Shown here in pieces: positions 57,067 to 64,000 of a stretch of 64,000 nucleotides of DNA. Within the stretch, counting starts at the first letter, position 1, and each line of letters begins with the position of its first letter. Origin of the DNA: Anaeramoeba flamelloides (taxonomy: Eukaryota > Metamonada > Anaeramoebidae); NCBI GenBank assembly GCA_027625915.1, contig JANTQA010000063.1, forward strand, positions 6,777,501-6,841,500, read 5' to 3'. The position numbers and the translations under genes are program-made. A model generated the notes under the pieces. It saw only the letters and a program-made list of their open reading frames with translations, had not been told where the DNA came from and did no database searches.

Positions 57067-60000
57067 ATGACATTTGATCAATTAAAAACACCAATGTGTC
57101 TTTTTGCTTTGTTCTCGTTATGTAAATCTTAATCCTAAAAATTCTTTTGTTTTGTTTTTCAATTTTGATTTATGTTTGGAACTGAACTCTTTTTTTTTTT
57201 TTTTTATTCCTTTTTGAAAATTTAAACACAAACCTGACACAACTATAAATAAAATAAAAAAAAAAAAATGAAAAAAATTAAAAAAACATACAACAAAAAA
57301 TTAATTAAAATAAAATAGTTTTAATTCAGACAAGTTGCCTAACTATTTCGGAAGGTGTAGATTATACACTTGGTGTACTAGAAATGGGTGGCTCTGGAGG
57401 CAACTGGACTGGTGACACTGAAGTGTACTACTATGACTTTGATTCAGCAAGAAGTGGAAATTGTTTATATCCGGAAGATTCTTGGTTTAGTACTGTAATC
57501 TTGAGTAAAAGGTATATAAGCTTTTATTGGAAGGTCTCTTCTGATTATTTTGATTTTTTACAATTTTATATTGATAACGAATTACAAGATGAAATCTCTG
57601 GAGAGGTAGATTGGATCAAAAAGACTTATACAGTGGAAAAAGAAAGTAAACATACTTTGAAATGGAAATATTCGAGAGTCAGTAGTAGAGGTTCAGGAAT
57701 GAATTGTGGTTGGGTTGATCAATTGACAATTGAGGAATGGAAACCTGTAACCCTAGGTGAAGCACTTGATAACCAAGATCTAAATTTCACAATAGGTGGT
57801 GATTGTAATTGGTATGGACTAGAAGAAGAATATTATTATTATGATAATGATTCAGCAAGAAGTGGTCCTTGTTCACATAATCAAGAATCTTGGTTCAGTA
57901 CTGAAATCTCGGATATAGCCTATATAAGCTTTTATTGGAAGGTCTCTTCTGAACCTGATTGGGATTTTTTACGATTTTATATTGATGATGAATTAAAAGA
58001 CCAAATCTCTGGAGAGTTAGATTGGATCAAAAAGACTTATACTGTGGATAAGGAAAGTACACATACTTTGAAATGGAAATATTCTAAGGATGAACTCGAT
58101 GTGGATGATGTAGGAATGGATTGTGGATGGGTTGACAAATTGGTACTTGAGGAAAGCCAGCCCATAATAACCCTAGGTGAAGCACTTGATAACCAAAATT
58201 TAAATTTCACAACGGGTGGCGATCCCGAATGGTATGAACAAGAAGAAGAATATCATTATGATAAGGATGCAGCAAGAAGTGGGGATTGTTCACATAATCA
58301 AGAATCTTGGTTTAGTACTGAAATCTCGGGTAAAGGCTATATAAGCTTTTATTGGAAGGTCTCTTCTGAACCTGATTATGATTTTTTACGATTTTATATT
58401 GATAATGAATTAAAAGACCAAATCTCTGGAAATGTAGATTGGATCAAAAAGACTTATACTGTGGATAAGGAAAGTACACATACTTTGAAATGGGAATATT
58501 CGAGAGTCAGTAGATTCGGAAATGGAATGGATTGTGGTTGGGTTGATCAATTGGTAATTGAGGAAAGCCAGCCCACAATAACCCTAGGTGAAGCACTTGA
58601 TAACCAAGAATTAACTTTCACAACGGGTGGAGATCCCGAATGGTATGAACAAGAAGAAGAATATCATTATGATAATGATTCAGCAAGAAGTGGGAATTGT
58701 TCAGATAATGAAGAATCTTGGTTTAGTACTGAAATCTCGGATATAGCCTATATAAGCTTTTATTGGAAGGTCTCTTCTGAACCTGATTGGGATTTTTTAC
58801 AATTTTATATTGACAACGAATTCAAAGACCAAATCTCTGGAGAGGTAGATTGGATCAAAAGCTTTTATTTTGTGGAAAAGGAAAGTACACATACTTTGAA
58901 ATGGAGGTACTCTAAGGATGTAAATGATTTGAGCGATGTAGGAATGGATTGTGGTTGGGTTGATCAATTGGTACTTGAGGAAAGCGAGCCCACAATAACC
59001 CTAGGTGAAGCACTTGATAACCAAGATTTAACTTTCACAACAGCTGGAAATTCTAAATGGTATGGACAAGAAAAAAATGATGCTTATTATGATAAGGATG
59101 CAGCAAGAAGTGGGAATTGTTCACATAATCAAGATTCTTGGTTCAGTACTGAAATCTCGGATATAGCCTATATAAGCTTTTATTGGAAGGTCTCTTCTGA
59201 ATTTGATAGGGATTTTTTACGATTTTATATTGATAACGAATTCAAAGACCAAATCTCTGGAGAGGTAGATTGGATCAAAAGGACTTATACTGTGGATAAG
59301 GAAAGTACACATACTTTGGAATGGAGGTATTCTAAGGATGTAAATGATGAAGGCGATGTAGGAATGGATTGTGGTTGGGTTGATCAATTGGTAATTGAGG
59401 AAAGCCAGCCCACAATAACCCTAGGTGAAGCACTTGATAACCAAAATTTAAATTTCATTACGGGTGGAGATCCCGAATGGTATGAACAAGAAGAAGAATA
59501 TCATTATGATAATGATTCAGCAAGAAGTGGTCCTTGTTCACATAATCAAGAATCTTGGTTTAGTACTGAAATCTCGGATATAGCCTATATAAGCTTTTAT
59601 TGGAAGGTCTCTTCTGAACCTGATTGGGATTTTTTACGATTTTATATTGATAATGAATTAAAAGACCAAATCTCTGGAGAGTTAGATTGGATCAAAAGCT
59701 TTCATTTTGTGGAAAAGGAAAGTACACATATTTTGGAATGGAGGTATTCTAAGGATGAAATCGATGAAGGCGATGTAGGAATGGATTGTGGTTGGGTTGA
59801 TCAATTAGTACTTGAGGAAAGCGAGCCCACAATAACCCTAGGTGAAGCACTTGATAACCAAGATCTAAATTTCACAATAGGTGGTGATTCTAATTGGTAT
59901 GGACAAGAAAAAAATGATGCTTATTATGATAAGGATGCAGCAAGAAGTGGGGATTGTTCACATTATCAAGAATCTTGGTTTAGTACTGAAATATCGGATA

Positions 60001-61574
60001 TAGCCTATATAAGCTTTTATTGGAAGGTCTCTTCTGAACTTGATTGGGATTTTTTACGATTTTATATTGATAACGAATTACAAGACCAAATCTCTGGAGA
60101 GGTAGATTGGATCAAAAAGACTTATACTGTGGACAAGGAAAGTACACATACTTTGAAATGGAGGTATTCTAAGGATGAATTCGATGCGGATGATGTAGGA
60201 ATGGATTGTGGTTGGGTTGATCAATTGGTAATTGAGGAAAGCCAGCCCACAATAACCCTAGGTGAAGCACTTGATAACCAAGAATTAACTTTCACAACGG
60301 GTGGAGATCCCGAATGGTATGAACAAGAAGAAGAATATCATTATGATAATGATTCAGCAAGAAGTGGTCCTTGTTCACATAATCAAGAATCTTGGTTTAG
60401 TACTGAAATCTCGGATATAGCCTATATAAGCTTTTATTGGAAGGTCTCTTCTGAACCTGATTGGGATTTTTTACAATTTTATATTGATAACAAATTACAA
60501 GACCAAATCTCTGGAGAGGTAGATTGGATCAAAAAGGGTTATATTGTGGATAAGGAAAGTACACATATTTTGGAATGGAGGTATTCTAAGGATGTAAATG
60601 ATTTGAGCGATGTAGGAATGGATTGTGGTTGGGTTGACAAATTGGTACTTGAGGACTTCGACACTGGTATCACCCTAGGTGAAGCACTTGATAACCAAGA
60701 TTTAACTTTCACAACAGGTGGTGATTCTAATTGGTATGTACAAGAAACATATTATAGTGAAGGAAATTCTGCAGTAAGAAGCGGTCCTCTTACTTTTAAT
60801 GGGACATGGATGAGTACTACTATTGAAGGAAAGGGCAAACTATCATTTTCATGGGACATTGCTTCTGAGAACCATGAGAATACTCTCATACTAAAAGTTG
60901 ATAGTGAAATTAGAGCTGTCTATCAAAATTATAACGATTGGGAAGAAGTTGTTTTATATATTCACAATGAGGGGACGACTGAAATCCAATGGTTGTATAT
61001 TATGAATCCAGATTGTGATTCTCATGCCATAGTTGATAATGTCCAATTTGAAAAAAGTCCATTTCAAATCTCATTAAACGAAGCCTTGGATAATGAAAAA
61101 GTGATTATCACAACACAGGGAGATTCAGAATGGCATGGCCAAGACGAAATTAGTATTTATGGTAATTTGTCAGCTATCAGTGGAGGTGTTGAGCAAGATC
61201 AGACTTCTTACATGCACGCTAAATTAAATGGTAAGGGTCAAATAAGCTTTTATTGGAAGGTCTCTTCTGAAGATGGTTCTGATTTTTTAGAATTTTATGT
61301 TGATGGAAAATTCCAAGAAAAAATTTCTGGTGAAGTAGATTGGGCCAAAAAGAGTATTACTTTTCCTCAAGGCGACGACCACAAATTGTCGTGGGTTTTT
61401 TCTAAAAAAACTTCTACCAGTATTGACAAAGGTAAGGGTTGGGTTGATGGGCTCACCTTTATTGAAGATATCAGTGAGGATGAGATTGATTATACATCAC
61501 TAGGATACAATATCTTTTCATATTCCTTTGCTTTCTTCCTGTGCTTATTCTATTTTATTATTTCATTTTTTTAA
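57067..61574 (+). CDS. Secreted ten-repeat surface protein (2 exons)
   Basis: Proposed exons 57067-57121 and 57319-61574 around a 197-nt GTAAAT...AATAG intron, phase 1 on both sides, give 1436 residues. The join completes a signal peptide: MTFDQLKTPMCLFALFSL|F|LIQTSC. Ten tandem units of about 137-140 residues follow, each with TLGEALDNQ, GGD-xW, DSARSG, ISFYWKVSSE, DFLRFYID, QISGEVDWIKK, HTLKWRYSKD and MDCGWVDQLV. This beta-sandwich-like pattern occurs in bacterial and protist cell-surface proteins, often near MAM or carbohydrate-binding modules; I cannot name the family. Each unit has two conserved Cys (near ARSG-C and MDC-GW), possibly a disulfide, absent from units 9-10. The end SYSFAFFLCLFYFIISFF is a membrane or GPI-type tail. 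Function: probably adhesion. Reading only from the internal ATG at 57384 would drop the signal peptide and cut unit 1. Confidence 0.8.
57752..60670 (+). repeat. Tandem DNA repeat, about 411-420 bp unit, inside the surface gene
   Basis: The block CCCTAGGTGAAGCACTTGAT recurs at about 57751, 58171, 58582, 58999, 59419, 59836, 60256 and 60673. Unit lengths 411, 417 or 420 bp are always whole codons. Units 2-8 are very similar at DNA level; units 1, 9 and 10 are diverged edges. Confidence 0.9.
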
Positions 61575-62458
61575 TAAATTTTCTTTACTAATCCTTCAAT
61601 TTGCTATTTTTTATTCGTTTATTTGGAACACCACAAGTCTAATGATCTTTTTATCAAAAGGAAAAAATATACTTTTTATAATTCTTGAGAGTGACAGAGG
61701 TGTACTTATCAATAATACTATGAAAAATTTATAAAATAGCACACCTCCCGTACAAATGTTCTAAACTTGACTTGTTGTGATTTTATTTAACTATCATCAA
61801 CAAATATTAAATCTAAAATTTGATGCAAAAAATTACGTTTTTTTTTTTTTTATTTTTTTTCTTTGTTTATGAAAGATCAAAGATCCATTAAGAGTAATGG
61901 ATTAATAATGTTAAATTAGGAATTCAGGTGCTTTTTTGAAATTAAAATCTATTTTATCAGGTGAATACCTAATGTTTTTGAGTTAAAAAAGTAAAACCAA
62001 AAAATAAAAGAAGAAAAAAACCCTATTAAAAAATAGGTAGAGGATTTTGAAAATCATAACAGTTCGTTTTGCAAAAATTATTTGATAATTATTCGTTTTT
62101 TTTTTTGATAAAAATGTGTTATCAAAATGGAAAACCAAATTATTTTATAGTTTTAAATAAAAAATCACCCACTTATATGAATAATTGCTAATACCCATTG
62201 TTTTTTCAATACTTTTAATTCAATTACTTCCTAGCTGTATTTAATTGTTTTTTTTTATTATATTGTTTTTAAGTTTTTTTTTTTGCATTTTTTCACATCC
62301 CAGAAACGAAAAGTACGATTTCAAAAGAATTCGATGAACTTTAACAAAAAAAAAACATAAACAACAAATGAAACGAAAAAGCAAGTATAAAAATTGAAAA
62401 AAATGTAATTTTATTAACTGATCGTGATTTTATAACCAAAAATAGTAATACCTGTGAA

Positions 62459-62460
<2 letters not shown>

Positions 62461-62498
<38 letters not shown>
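62461..62498. repeat. AT microsatellite
   Basis: Uninterrupted (AT)19. Confidence 0.9.
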
Positions 62499-62501
<3 letters not shown>

Positions 62502-63331
62502 CACCCTGGATTTACCTAAATTTCATCAATTTTAAAATGTAAGATTTAAAATGATATTGAGGTACTAATAGTTTTATTTTCTTATTTGTCTTTAATCCAG
62601 ATTTGAATTATATTAAAAAGTTAAAAAGTTCAAAGATAAAATAGTTCAAAGATAAAGTAGTTTTACTATTATATTTTTATTTTTATTTTTGGATAAAAAA
62701 ATACTAATTATTGATTTTTACAATTGTTTTAATAAGTTTTATTTCTTTTTCAATTCTTTAAATAAGAAATTTTATCATAATAAATATAATTCAAAACTCA
62801 ATACCTTGATTGATTAATAACGTTCAAACTATCTTGTTAATTTTTATAAACAATAAATATATAAAAAAATATATTAATGAGATTTTTTCTATTTTTGTTT
62901 TTAGAAAAAATTTCAATAAATATTACATCAAGAGAAAAATGAAATTTATTTCTTTAGACCAGAATTAATAGTTTAATATGTCGAATTTTCTAAAACGTTT
63001 ATTTCAACAATTGATAATAATGAAAATAAAATACAATAAATAAAAATGTAAAATAATTTCATTTATTGCAATGGAATTAAACAAAAAAAAAACTTTTTGA
63101 ATAAACTCTGTTTCAGTCAAAGTGGACTAACATTTTTTCAAATATCAATTATTTTATATAATTGACCTTTGAAGAACAAATAAGAAAATAAACAGAATAA
63201 TACACATCAAAGAATATATTGATATCCGTCTGAAAGAAAACTAATTAATCAATCAATTTTCTTACAAATTGTAAAACTCAAATTCTTAGGGAACTATTGA
63301 GAAAAACAAGAATGTTAGTTTTGAACTTCTA

Positions 63332-63500
63332 CTGGTATTTGATTAATAAATAAGAAACATTTTTACTTCATTTTTCATGTATACTTTTCTTTTAGAAATC
63401 AAGTCTCCAAACGAAGTATGTTAGTATTTGAGGGATCTATTTGAAAAAGGAAATGGAAATGAAGTGGGAAATCTTTCAAATTTATTAAACAAATATCAAG
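63332..63500. mobile_element. TA-3 family MITE, diverged copy
   Basis: Left end CTGGTATTTGATTAATAAAT after TA; right arm GGAAATGGAAATGAAGTGGG...CAAATATCAAG. The interior aligns with the 36578-36754 copy. Confidence 0.55.
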
Positions 63501-64000
63501 CTCAAAGATCGAATAGAATTGCAATAGAAAACAATAGGATTTCTCAACAATCATTTACATTGTTTCAATAACCTTAGAATAACACATTTTTACCGAGTGA
63601 CTATTGATCTTGCATTAAAAAAAATTTTTGCAACTGAATGACGTTTAAAAAAAAAAATCGAAAAAAAAAAAAAAAAATGTAGAGAAATGATAAAATATGA
63701 TTTCAATTTTGAAAATTTCCAAAATAAAATTTTTTCTTCTAATATCTATGCAAACCCTTTAAACACATACATTTTACCATTACAACTGGTCCCCTTTAAC
63801 TGAAAAATGGTTTAGATAAAATAATTGTCTCTAAATTTAAAAATAAAAAAAAAAATAACTTTTAAATATTATTCTAATATAATATAATAATCTTCCAAAC
63901 GAAAAATTTTTTTTTTTGAATTTTGTTATGAGAATAAATTTGAATAAAATATTCTAAAATTTGAATTTTTCATTCTAAATTAATCCGGATCTTGGAAAAT

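Larger units (their letters stand above)
61575..64000. other. AT-rich region downstream of the surface gene
   Basis: No gene recognised. Contains an AT microsatellite (62461-62498) and a TA-3 copy (63332-63500). The small frame at 61528-61734 overlaps the stop region of the surface gene in another frame and is not supported. Confidence 0.45.

Noticed and set aside
1-64000. tRNA, rRNA, CRISPR and telomere-repeat signals
   Set aside because: I looked for these by eye on both strands and found nothing convincing. tRNAscan-SE and Infernal runs would be decisive.

Overview
The window looks like nuclear DNA of a free-living protist. It is extremely AT-rich (long A and T runs, AT microsatellites), genes are well separated, coding exons are less AT-rich than their surroundings, and introns are GT-AG, most of them short (about 80-220 nt). 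The proteins are typical of amoeboid or flagellate protists: SBBP-propeller/Cys-rich/multi-membrane surface receptors, LamG-like lectin repeats and a VWA5A-like VIT-vWA protein. Anaeramoeba (Metamonada) is my best guess from protein style alone; it is not proven by anything in the window. I saw no rRNA, tRNA, CRISPR or bacterial-style operon.

Layout. 1-553: last exon of a coiled-coil gene entering from the left. 554-4299: AT-rich spacer with a decayed LINE fragment. 4300-9253 (-): a five-exon gene that I could splice in phase, giving a secreted-then-membrane receptor of about 1480 residues. 9254-13449: transposon-rich spacer. 13450-16689 and 22054-25272 (both -): two tandem paralogues of about 1075 residues, each with five LamG-like domains joined by charged helices; their promoter side and first domain are almost identical while the rest has diverged. 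26200-35480: a nest of small inverted-repeat DNA transposons. 35741-41942 (+): a VIT + vWA protein of VWA5A type, whose second intron is 3854 nt long and full of transposon copies. 42150-53000: LINE remnants and a broken transposase of the Mutator-domain/Kolobok kind framed by TTAA sites. 53170-56000: more nested and foldback elements. 57067-61574 (+): a secreted, tail-anchored surface protein with ten repeats of about 139 residues. 61575-64000: AT-rich spacer.

How the genes fit together. There is no operon logic. The common theme is adhesion and carbohydrate or surface recognition: one propeller receptor, two cytosolic lectin-like ladders and one extracellular repeat ladder. The rest of the window is mostly mobile-element debris. 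At least six families generate TA target duplications (Tc1/mariner style) and one group uses TTAA. Several insertions are nested, so relative ages can be read directly. Exon boundaries were deduced by eye from splice sites and reading phase, and family assignments from remembered motifs; no database search was run.
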